Shown: in pieces, positions 1 to 7,790 of the stretch
Numbering within the stretch: position 1 is the first letter of the stretch
How the letters are laid out: the number at the start of each line of letters is the position of its first letter
Assembly (NCBI GenBank): GCA_016777585.1
Contig: JADHRD010000010.1
Location: 1-39,710 of the forward strand
Direction: 5' to 3'
Length of the DNA: 39,710 bases
Source: Rhodospirillales bacterium
GTDB taxonomy: Bacteria; Pseudomonadota; Alphaproteobacteria; Rhodospirillales; UBA2165
Program-made: the position numbers and the translations under genes
The notes under the pieces: generated by a model
Told to the model about the DNA's origin: nothing
Databases searched by the model: none
What the model saw: the letters and a program-made list of their open reading frames with translations, nothing else

Positions 1-1
1 A

Positions 2-1975
2 AACACGCATCTCTGTCGCACCCAAATTGGAAATTTTTCAACCGCAGTTTCTGGAGATGGCCCGATAATTGTGGCTTGCACTCAGGAGGCGCCTTTGTTT
101 GTTGAGAAGTCGCACGAAATTGATCCGGAACAGTTAATAACTTACACTAATATTCGCGAGAAAGCTGCTTGGTCCAATCAAGGCGATAAAAGTCTAGCAA
201 AAATTAAAGCCCTGATTCACGAGGCAACCCTCGATGCTCCAATGGCCAATAGCCTTTCCATGAAATCAAATGGTTCTCTTCTAATATATGGGAGCGCCGA
301 ACAAACGTTAGCTGCGGCAAAGCAAGTTTCAGATCGCCTCAGTGTCACATGTATTTTTAAAAGCGATGATGAAAATCCGAGTCAACCGCCAAGATTAATG
401 GACATACCAATTTTCTCAGGTAAATTAAATTCGATAGAGGGGCATTTAGGTGCGTTTAATGTTGCTGTAGATGACTATGCCACCGTTCAAGTATCATCGA
501 GGACAAACTTTGCTTTAGGTAAAAAGAATAAACAGGTTATGCTAGAATTCGATTTAATCTTAGACTTATCGAATGGAACACCTTTTGTACCCGGGCATCA
601 AAAACGTGACGGATACTTTCACATAGAGTCAAATGATAGCTTAGCAATACAACGTGCTTTATTTGATTTAACTGATTTAGTGGGAGAGTTTGAAAAACCA
701 AGATACATCAAATACGACAAGAACAGTTGTGTCCACTCTAGAAGCTCCCAAATTGGCTGTATGCGATGTATCGATGCATGCCCAACAAGCGCGATAATAC
801 CGTCAAAAGATGAAGTTGAAGTTAACCCTTACATCTGCGCTGGCTGCGGCAATTGCGCCTCCGTATGCCCAACTGGTGCAGTTAGCTACCAGCTTCCTGC
901 AGGTAATTTTATTTTTGATAGAGTGAAAACTCTGACAGAAACCTTTCACGGCTCTGGTGGAGAGAATGCAATCTTGCTGGTTCACGATACTTCCTATGGA
1001 GAAGATATGATTTCCGCCATTGCGCATGTTAATCAAGAAAAAAACTGGGGTTTGCCAGCAAACGTAATACCCTTTGCTCTCAACGAAATTACTCAAATCG
1101 GTTTTGATTTCCTTTCGGTTGCTCTAGCTCTGGGAATACAAAAAATCAAACTACTCGCCAGTCCACACAAACTCAAAGAGATGGATAGCCTCCAAAGTCA
1201 AATGGAATTAATGAACACAGCAATGTCAGGATTAGGTTATGGATCCGACCGGGTATCAGTGATTGATTCAATCGATCCAAATGAAATTGCAAATCTCTTA
1301 TTTGAGGATACCTCGGATTCAATAATTGTGCCCGGCGATTTTGCCCCTATGGGTACAAAGCGCTCATTAATCAATCTGGCTCTTAAACATTTACATGACC
1401 ATGCCCCAGAGCAAATAAGTATATTACCTCTATCAAAAGGAGCACCTTTTGGGAAAATAGACGTGGATACTTCAAATTGTACTTTGTGTCTATCTTGCGT
1501 AGGCGCCTGTCCAACAGGTGCTTTAAAAGATAATCCGGAAAAACCGGAATTCACATTTACCGAGACAGCTTGCGTTCAGTGTGGCCTTTGTCAAACAATT
1601 TGCCCAGAGTCCGTTATATCATTGGTGCCTCGTTTTAATTTTCGGGAGGACGCTAGATCAGCTGTCATAGTAAAGGAAGAAAAACCATTTCAATGCATAA
1701 AATGTGGTGATCCATTTGGTGTCGAGTCTTCAGTAAATCAAATGGTTGAAAAACTTCGTAACCATTCAATGTATAGCGATGGCTCAGCTCTTGAACGAAT
1801 TAAAATGTGCCCTGACTGCAGAATTACGGAACAATTTGACGATCCAAAAACACCCATGGCTTCTGGCGATCGCCCGGAGATTAGAACCACGGACGATTAT
1901 CTTAAAGAGCGAGAGGGTTTACGTGCAAAAGCGGAAGAAAACAAAAAAAATCTTGGTTTAGATGTTAAAGATTAG
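2..1975 (+). CDS. 4Fe-4S polyferredoxin-like protein, 5'-truncated by window edge
   Basis: The ORF track begins at a GTG at 71, but the frame is open to the window edge. It reads NTHLCRTQIGNFSTAVSGDGPIIVACTQEAPLF, which looks like continuous protein, so the real start lies outside the window. Four ferredoxin clusters are visible as two pairs: CMRCIDACP and CAGCGNCASVCP (about residues 230-265 counted from the GTG), and CTLCLSCVGACP and CVQCGLCQTICP (about 470-512). The C-terminus adds CIKCGDPFG and CPDC (about 541-582), a probable extra metal site. No signal peptide or membrane segment is seen, so it is probably a cytoplasmic electron carrier or scaffold. The natural redox partner is not visible. 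The gene ends 3 bp from the convergent DUF6494 gene. Family: 4Fe-4S binding protein of the alphaproteobacterial type. Exact function unknown. Confidence 0.85.
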   Translation, partial: NTHLCRTQIGNFSTAVSGDGPIIVACTQEAPLFVEKSHEIDPEQLITYTNIREKAAWSNQGDKSLAKIKALIHEATLDAPMANSLSMKSNGSLLIYGSAEQTLAAAKQVSDRLSVTCIFKSDDENPSQPPRLMDIPIFSGKLNSIEGHLGAFNVAVDDYATVQVSSRTNFALGKKNKQVMLEFDLILDLSNGTPFVPGHQKRDGYFHIESNDSLAIQRALFDLTDLVGEFEKPRYIKYDKNSCVHSRSSQIGCMRCIDACPTSAIIPSKDEVEVNPYICAGCGNCASVCPTGAVSYQLPAGNFIFDRVKTLTETFHGSGGENAILLVHDTSYGEDMISAIAHVNQEKNWGLPANVIPFALNEITQIGFDFLSVALALGIQKIKLLASPHKLKEMDSLQSQMELMNTAMSGLGYGSDRVSVIDSIDPNEIANLLFEDTSDSIIVPGDFAPMGTKRSLINLALKHLHDHAPEQISILPLSKGAPFGKIDVDTSNCTLCLSCVGACPTGALKDNPEKPEFTFTETACVQCGLCQTICPESVISLVPRFNFREDARSAVIVKEEKPFQCIKCGDPFGVESSVNQMVEKLRNHSMYSDGSALERIKMCPDCRITEQFDDPKTPMASGDRPEIRTTDDYLKEREGLRAKAEENKKNLGLDVKD

Positions 1976-1978
1976 CAT

Positions 1979-2185
1979 CTAAGAAAGGCCAATATAACCG
2001 TCAATATCAACAGATAGTTGTATGTCGTCTATTGTTAGATTGACACTGACTTTTAATTTTTCGTCACCTTTAAGCACTTTCTCACTGACAGCATCTCTAA
2101 CAGCGCCCTCAATTTCACGCTGAGATGTAATACCGACTTTCTTCAAATAACTCCGCATACTTATATTAAATTGATCATCATTCAT
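1979..2185 (-). CDS. DUF6494 family small protein
   Basis: This is a 68-residue protein starting MNDDQFNISMRSYLKKVGITSQREIE, with a core AVRDAV and a C-terminal beta-rich stretch ending VDIDGYIGLS. The N-terminal phrase FNxSxRxxLKxVGxTSQREIE is what I recall for DUF6494, a short uncharacterised alphaproteobacterial family; the assignment is from memory. An AAGGA ribosome binding site lies about 8 nt before the ATG. It sits 14 bp downstream of the DUF6352 gene on the same strand, so the two are probably co-transcribed, and it converges on the polyferredoxin gene with a 3-bp gap. No catalytic motif, cysteine or membrane segment is present. Function unknown. Confidence 0.7.
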   Translation of the reverse strand: MNDDQFNISMRSYLKKVGITSQREIEGAVRDAVSEKVLKGDEKLKVSVNLTIDDIQLSVDIDGYIGLS

Positions 2186-2199
2186 TATATTATCCTTTT

Positions 2200-3216
2200 C
2201 TAAGTGCTTTTTGCTAATGGCAAATTCATTAATATATTTTGAGGTTTCAAACGGATCAAATTATCTGAATTCATAGACATTCCCATATAAATTGGTCGCC
2301 CGGAGAATTCTTTTTGAAGTAGGTTATCATTTAGAATTTCCATTTTATACAAGGATATAAGCCTTTTATTTCGTTCTTCAGATACTGGATTACCACTATA
2401 CAGATCATTTAAAAGAGAGGTTGAATCTTGATCTAAGCCAATATGCCAAATCCACTTCTCTTCTTTAATTTCCTCCAATGGATGAATTTTTACAGTAGCC
2501 TGAAAGAAATGTTTTACCCAAAGTTCAAGCACTCGACATAATGCAGCGTTTCCCTGTCCCCAAACTTGTAAGTCGACAACCGTATCATATTTATCTGAGC
2601 GGTCCCAATATAATTCCGCATTTTTATCGTTCAAAACATCCAGTTCTATTTCGTTCGACTTTGGTAAGGTTTTATCTTTATTAAGTGCAACACTTGGCGT
2701 ATTTTCGTTCAATAATTTAAAGTTAAGGGTATCCGTATCGGCGCTCATAATAGAAGCATCCTGTAGAGACACTTTTTGTTCTCGAAACATTATTTCAGCC
2801 GCTCTAACCCAAAGAGGGTAGAGAACTCCGCTTAAAATATTCCTTAATATCATTTGTGTAAGTTGAAAAATAAATAAAGGGGGGATTGTAGCAACTATTT
2901 TGTTTCTAAATATTTTTAGATAACAGTCTTCAATCGAAGTACTTGAAATGAGACAATCTCGAAAGTTTATAATTAACTTATAATTTTCCCTCACATCAGC
3001 ATCCGTCATCTTCGAAATATCTTTTTCGTTTACAACAGCCCGCGGATTTTTCAGCAACTTTTCATGAATTATAAGTTCATTTGCGCACGACTCGTTAACA
3101 GGTTCTAATTCAGGCCGTAAAAAATAGGCACGTAAAAAGTCATCTGTAACTCTCAAAAATCCATTTTCAGTCTTGTCGAGAAGGTGATAACCAGATTCAA
3201 CCCAAAAATCTACCAT
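2200..3216 (-). CDS. DUF6352 family protein
   Basis: This 338-residue soluble-looking protein starts MVDFWVESGYHLLDKTENGFLRVTDDFLRAYFLRPEL. The motif DFWxxxGxHLLD, the stretch VTDDFLRAYFLRPEL, and IPPLFIFQLTQMILRNIL in the middle match my recollection of DUF6352, an alphaproteobacterial family often near DUF6494, DUF6505 and a 4Fe-4S protein. No signal peptide or known catalytic motif is seen. The start is an ATG with a weak upstream ribosome binding site. It is the first gene of a two-gene minus-strand unit with DUF6494. An inferred link to the redox function of the adjacent polyferredoxin rests only on neighbourhood. Function unknown. Confidence 0.65.
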   Translation of the reverse strand: MVDFWVESGYHLLDKTENGFLRVTDDFLRAYFLRPELEPVNESCANELIIHEKLLKNPRAVVNEKDISKMTDADVRENYKLIINFRDCLISSTSIEDCYLKIFRNKIVATIPPLFIFQLTQMILRNILSGVLYPLWVRAAEIMFREQKVSLQDASIMSADTDTLNFKLLNENTPSVALNKDKTLPKSNEIELDVLNDKNAELYWDRSDKYDTVVDLQVWGQGNAALCRVLELWVKHFFQATVKIHPLEEIKEEKWIWHIGLDQDSTSLLNDLYSGNPVSEERNKRLISLYKMEILNDNLLQKEFSGRPIYMGMSMNSDNLIRLKPQNILMNLPLAKST

Positions 3217-3569
3217 TGAAATTTATCAGAAAGATATTGCATTCTAACTCTCTCAATCAATTAAATCAGACTATTTAGAGAACTTCGTAATTATAGATAC
3301 AAATTAGATTTTTATTATTATCTCTAAAAATACGGTTTGTATTAATTATTTATACAGAAGTTTATTAAAAAATAATAGGTATTGTTAAAATTTTTATATT
3401 TTTTTAATTTTATTAAATCGTGAATATTAAAAAATTGTTTAAAGACAAATAACTCACTATATAATAAGAATACTTTATAAACCGAGCTCTATGCAGAACC
3501 TAAATTTAAGAACCAATTTTTAACTGTATAATGTTTATTGCCTCGAACAGGAATAACCTTAAGTAAAAA
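3217..3569. other. 353-bp AT-rich divergent intergenic region
   Basis: This region lies between the divergent DUF6352 gene and gpmI. It is very AT-rich with A and T runs and no convincing ORF or structured RNA. TATAAT-like hexamers occur on the plus strand at about 3460-3465 and 3527-3532, but neither has a good TTGACA-like partner at 16-18 bp, so they are only possible -10 elements for the gpmI operon. I see no clear terminator or operator. Confidence 0.5.
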
Positions 3570-5141
3570 ATGACCGGAATCTCAAAAAAGAAAAATAGGA
3601 ACCCTAGTAGCCCTGTGGTCCTGTGTATATTGGATGGTTGGGGTGATAAAGATGGTGGTGAGGATAACGCAATCTTTCAGGCTAAAACGCCAACATGGGA
3701 TAAAATGAAATCCAATTACCCGTACTCACAGTTAGAAGCATCCTCATCACATGTTGGACTACCAACGGGACAAATGGGTAATTCAGAGGTCGGACATATG
3801 AATCTTGGTGCGGGTAGAGTTGTAACACAAGATCTACCATTAATTAATCAGGCAATTGATGAAGGAACACTTAAGGATAGCACACCCCTAAAACAACTGA
3901 TTACAAATCTTAAATTAACAAATGGCGTTTGCCACCTGCTCGGGCTCACCTCGCCCGGTGGCGTTCACTCTCACCAGAACCACCTCATAGAATTAGCAAA
4001 AATAATAGACAACGAGGGTGTCCAATGTAGATTACACGCTTTCATGGATGGCAGAGATACTCCCCCTAATGGAGGAAAAAAGTTCATAGAGGAGATCACT
4101 CATTCAACAAAAAACTTAAAGAAATTCTCTATTGCAACACTAATGGGACGTTATTGGGCGATGGATAGAGATAATAATTGGGATAGAGTGGAAAAAGCAT
4201 ATGATGCAATCGTTGATGGTATAGGTATTAAAACGCTAGATTCAAAAACAGCAATTAAATCAAGTTACAGTGCAAAAATCTTGGATGAGTTTATTGAGCC
4301 CCATATACTAGGGGACTATAGAGGGATGAAAGATGGTGATGCCATCCTTATATTCAATTTTAGGTCAGACAGGGCGCGACAAATTATGACGTGTTTTGTC
4401 GATTCCAATTTTACCGGATTTAAGCGCAAAAGATTTATTACTTTTTCTTCCAAGATCAGTATGACTGAATATTCTCAAGACTTAAAAAAACATGTAGATT
4501 CGATATTTCCAAAGAGAAAATTAAAAAAAATTCTTGGGGAAGTTGTATCTGATGCTGGGCTTACACAACTGCGGACCGCGGAGACAGAAAAATACGCTCA
4601 CATAACATTTTTTTTTAATGGCGGTGAAGAAAAAATCTTCCCAGGTGAAGAGCGAATTTTAGTGCCTTCACCAAAAATTAGTACCTATGATTTAAAACCT
4701 GAGATGTCAGCCATCGAAGTAACAAATAATTTGGTAAATGCGATAGAGGCTAGTAAATTCGATTTAATAATCGTCAATTATGCGAATGGTGATATGGTTG
4801 GCCATACTGGTATTTTTAAGGCAGCCGTAAAAGCTGCAGAAACAATCGATGTCTGCTTGGATAGACTTGAGAAAGCCATTTTAAAAGTTGGTGGAGCCAT
4901 GTTAATTACAGCTGATCATGGAAATGCTGAGCAAATGTTTGATCCAGTTACTCGACAACCCCATACGGCGCATACATTAACGGCGGTCCCTCTGGTATTA
5001 GTAAACCCTCCTAAATATACTCTATCACTTAATAAAGGACTTTTAGCTGATGTTGCTCCAACGATTTTACGGCTTCTGGAATTAAATAAACCAGATGAGA
5101 TGACGGGTGTATCTCTAATTTCTGAACAAAACACAATATAA
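3570..5141 (+). CDS. gpmI: 2,3-bisphosphoglycerate-independent phosphoglycerate mutase
   Basis: It interconverts 3-phosphoglycerate and 2-phosphoglycerate in glycolysis and gluconeogenesis, using two Mn ions and a phosphoserine intermediate, in the cytoplasm. Visible family motifs are the metal Asp in LCILDGWG (D22), the nucleophile Ser in MGNSEVGH (S72), HAFMDGRDTPP, GRYWAMDRDNNWDR, NYANGDMVGHTG, TADHGNAE and HTAHT. All expected metal and substrate residues appear present. At 523 aa it is slightly longer than the usual 505-515, mainly through a basic N-terminal tail. Its stop overlaps the envC start by one base (TAATG), implying translational coupling. The start is the ATG at 3570; the nearest purine-rich stretch (AGGAATAA) lies about 15-20 nt upstream and is a weak ribosome binding site. 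Confidence 0.96.
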   Translation: MTGISKKKNRNPSSPVVLCILDGWGDKDGGEDNAIFQAKTPTWDKMKSNYPYSQLEASSSHVGLPTGQMGNSEVGHMNLGAGRVVTQDLPLINQAIDEGTLKDSTPLKQLITNLKLTNGVCHLLGLTSPGGVHSHQNHLIELAKIIDNEGVQCRLHAFMDGRDTPPNGGKKFIEEITHSTKNLKKFSIATLMGRYWAMDRDNNWDRVEKAYDAIVDGIGIKTLDSKTAIKSSYSAKILDEFIEPHILGDYRGMKDGDAILIFNFRSDRARQIMTCFVDSNFTGFKRKRFITFSSKISMTEYSQDLKKHVDSIFPKRKLKKILGEVVSDAGLTQLRTAETEKYAHITFFFNGGEEKIFPGEERILVPSPKISTYDLKPEMSAIEVTNNLVNAIEASKFDLIIVNYANGDMVGHTGIFKAAVKAAETIDVCLDRLEKAILKVGGAMLITADHGNAEQMFDPVTRQPHTAHTLTAVPLVLVNPPKYTLSLNKGLLADVAPTILRLLELNKPDEMTGVSLISEQNTI

Positions 5142-6367
5142 TGTTTAAAGTAACAATGAAATTAATAACACTCAGCTTATTTATTATAATTTTACTTCCC
5201 TCTATAATCCCACATGCACAGGAAAGTAAGATTATTAATAGCCAAATTAAAAAAGTTGAAGATGCGATAATTATTGGAAAAAAACATAGTCAGAAACTAA
5301 AAAAAAGGGCTGCGACGCTCAAAAATGATTTGAATTCAGCAAGCCAAAATAGGATTAAGGTTGCCCGTACCGTTCAAAATTTAGAGAGAAAACTATCGGA
5401 ATTGGAGAGTGAGATCAGAGACTTAAATTCACTTGAAAAAGAAAAAAAAGAACTTCTCGATAATAGATACACTCAATCAGATAATGTGCTGATGGCCTTA
5501 CAACGAATTTCCAGATTACCATTAGAAGCAATGGTTGCTTATCCATCGGGTACAAAGAATGTAATTAGAACTGCTATTTTACTTCGCGCCGCGGTGCCCA
5601 AAATAGAAAATCAAGCTAAACAACTTCGAGAAGATTTAGTTTCTTTGGCTAAAACTCGAAAAATGATCGCATTTCGAAAAATACAGTTAAATAAGACAGG
5701 TTCGGAATTTAAATCAAAAAGGGCAACCTTAGATGGTTTAATAAAAGTAAAATTTGTAGAGCATAAAAAAACTGTTGCCGAGAGGTATGCAGCAAAAAGA
5801 AAGGTTACCAAACTTGCTAGTCGCGCAAAAAACTTATGGGATTTATTTGGCAACCTTGAGAAAGATAAACGAAATTCAAATAAAATTACAAGAAACCGAT
5901 CTTTTGCTAGTTTACGTCAAAAGAATTTAAGGTCACCAGATTTAAATATCCCGGTTGACCTAAAACCTTTCGCTCTGGCGCGAGGTTCTCTACTTTATCC
6001 AGCTGCTGGACAAACATCTGGACAATATGGTGAAGCTGTCAGGCATGGAATGACTAGGAAGGGACTTGTAATCGAGACAAGGGGTTCAGCTCAGGTTGTT
6101 GCTCCATACGGCGGAAAGGTTGTGTTTGCTGGTGATTTTAGAGGCTATGGACAACTTTTAATAATTGATCACGGTGACGGCTACCATACATTACTATCCG
6201 GTATGAAACGTATTGATGGTGTAATGGGACAATACCTAAGATTAGGAGAACCCATCGGTATTATGGGCAATTCAGGTGCCAATAGACCAAAGCTATATGT
6301 TGAATTAAGACGCAATAATCAACCTATTAATCCGGAACCATGGCTAATAAGAAAAAAGAATACTTAA
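5141..6367 (+). CDS. envC: EnvC-like murein hydrolase activator (LytM/M23 domain, coiled coil)
   Basis: This is a 408-aa exported protein: a signal peptide (MFKVTMKLITLSLFIIILLPSIIPHAQ), a long charged coiled-coil region (about 30-240), then a C-terminal M23/LytM domain (about 285-405) with VVAPYGGKVVFAGDFRGYGQLLIIDHGDGYHTLLSGM. Active M23 enzymes carry zinc ligands in HxxxD and HxH. Here the second site reads PKLYVELRRN, without the HxH pair, and the first is not clearly kept. This indicates a catalytically dead activator that switches on amidases at the division septum, as in EnvC of E. coli. In that system the FtsEX complex controls EnvC; ftsE-ftsX are present in this window at 27023-28664. 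It is coupled to gpmI by a 1-bp overlap and followed by ctpA after 17 bp. Confidence 0.9.
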   Translation: MFKVTMKLITLSLFIIILLPSIIPHAQESKIINSQIKKVEDAIIIGKKHSQKLKKRAATLKNDLNSASQNRIKVARTVQNLERKLSELESEIRDLNSLEKEKKELLDNRYTQSDNVLMALQRISRLPLEAMVAYPSGTKNVIRTAILLRAAVPKIENQAKQLREDLVSLAKTRKMIAFRKIQLNKTGSEFKSKRATLDGLIKVKFVEHKKTVAERYAAKRKVTKLASRAKNLWDLFGNLEKDKRNSNKITRNRSFASLRQKNLRSPDLNIPVDLKPFALARGSLLYPAAGQTSGQYGEAVRHGMTRKGLVIETRGSAQVVAPYGGKVVFAGDFRGYGQLLIIDHGDGYHTLLSGMKRIDGVMGQYLRLGEPIGIMGNSGANRPKLYVELRRNNQPINPEPWLIRKKNT

Positions 6368-6384
6368 ATATTTAAGGTGAAGAA

Positions 6385-7749
6385 ATGAAAAAATGCAAAA
6401 TCTCAATAATCCTTGTAAGCCTTTTATTTTTTATAGGTGGCTTTTCACAAAACCAGGTCAATGCAGAAAAAATAAATGGTGGCGAAGATCCCAATTCCAC
6501 ATACCTTTTATTAGATTTGTTTGGAGACGTTTTTGAGAGGGTTCGGTCAAGCTATGTTACGAAAGTATCCGATGAAAAACTAATTGAGGCCGCTATTACA
6601 GGAATGTTGAGTTCATTGGATCCTCACTCAAGCTACCTCAATACAAAAAAATTTCAAGATATGCGAGTACAAACCCGCGGCAAATTTGGTGGTTTAGGAA
6701 TTGAAGTCACCATGGAAGGTGGATTAGTTAAAGTAGTATCCCCTATTGATGATACCCCAGCGTTTAAGGCAGGAATAAAATCCGGGGATTTAATAAGTCA
6801 TTTGAACGATGAAAAGGTTCAAGGACTCACCTTATCCGAAGCTGTCGAGAGAATGCGTGGTAAAGTTGGTCAAGACATAAAAATAACAATCCTGCGTAAA
6901 GGTCAAAAATCATTTAGTGTGATTGTGACTCGAGATGTTATTCCCATCAGAACAGTTCGCTCTAAAATTGAAAAAAATAATATAGGCTATATCCGTATAT
7001 CATCATTTAGCCAACCGACAGGAGACGCAGTTGTAAAAGAAATCAAAAAAATAAAACAACAACTTGGTGATAAGCTTGTGGGCTTAGTAATTGATCTTCG
7101 AAATAACCCAGGCGGACTTTTAGATCAGGCTATTGCTGTCTCAGATTCATTTCTTGAAAAAGGTGAGATTGTCTCAACTCGTTCTCGAAGAAGAGAGAAC
7201 CATCAAAGGTATAACGCTAAGCCTGGTGATATAGCTGAAGGTAAACCGATTGTCGTCTTGATCAATGGCGGATCAGCGAGTGCTTCAGAAATTGTAGCTG
7301 GTGCTCTTCAAGACCACAAAAGGGCAATAATTCTAGGCACCAAATCTTTTGGCAAGGGGTCCGTGCAAACAATTATCCCTATTAGAGAACAAGGAGCTAT
7401 GCGTTTAACTACTGCGCGGTATTACACTCCATCTGGAAAGAGCATACAAGAAATAGGGGTTTCTCCAGATATTGAAGTTGAACGGGTCACATTGAAAATA
7501 GACGATAAAAAAGAAACAACCCGTGAAGGGGACCTGAGAGGCGCATTAAAAAACGATAACAATAAGAATAATATTGACGGTAAAAGAGCGCCAAAAAAAA
7601 TTGATAACTCAAAAACAGTGGTAGATCCTAATTCAAAACTCAATAAAACTGATAACACCATGAATAAGACGATTATAGATTATCAGTTGAAGCGTGCTTT
7701 AGATCTAATACACGCTATCACACTAATATCAAAAGATTCTGATCAGTAA
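6385..7749 (+). CDS. ctpA: S41 family C-terminal processing peptidase
   Basis: This periplasmic serine protease of the tail-specific/CTP family trims or degrades envelope proteins from the C-terminus, often those controlling peptidoglycan hydrolases. An N-terminal signal peptide (MKKCKISIILVSLLFFIGGFSQNQVNA) is followed by the LDPHSSYL region, a PDZ domain (about 98-180, GLGIEVTMEGGLVKVVSPI), and the S41 core with DLRNNPGGLLDQAI. The catalytic Ser is the middle serine of GGSASASEI (S299) and the Lys is in FGKGSVQT (K324), 25 residues apart as in the family. The last 80 residues are low-complexity, Lys/Asn-rich, and probably disordered. An AAGGTGAAG ribosome binding site precedes the ATG. Confidence 0.93.
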   Translation: MKKCKISIILVSLLFFIGGFSQNQVNAEKINGGEDPNSTYLLLDLFGDVFERVRSSYVTKVSDEKLIEAAITGMLSSLDPHSSYLNTKKFQDMRVQTRGKFGGLGIEVTMEGGLVKVVSPIDDTPAFKAGIKSGDLISHLNDEKVQGLTLSEAVERMRGKVGQDIKITILRKGQKSFSVIVTRDVIPIRTVRSKIEKNNIGYIRISSFSQPTGDAVVKEIKKIKQQLGDKLVGLVIDLRNNPGGLLDQAIAVSDSFLEKGEIVSTRSRRRENHQRYNAKPGDIAEGKPIVVLINGGSASASEIVAGALQDHKRAIILGTKSFGKGSVQTIIPIREQGAMRLTTARYYTPSGKSIQEIGVSPDIEVERVTLKIDDKKETTREGDLRGALKNDNNKNNIDGKRAPKKIDNSKTVVDPNSKLNKTDNTMNKTIIDYQLKRALDLIHAITLISKDSDQ

Positions 7750-7790
7750 ACAGTCCTTTAATGCGATAGAAACGAGAATGGAAGAGAGAG

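Noticed and set aside
2200-3216. Possible defence or toxin-antitoxin pair formed by the DUF6352 and DUF6494 genes
   Set aside because: The large-small gene layout looked suggestive, but both match housekeeping-type alphaproteobacterial families and base composition does not differ from neighbours.
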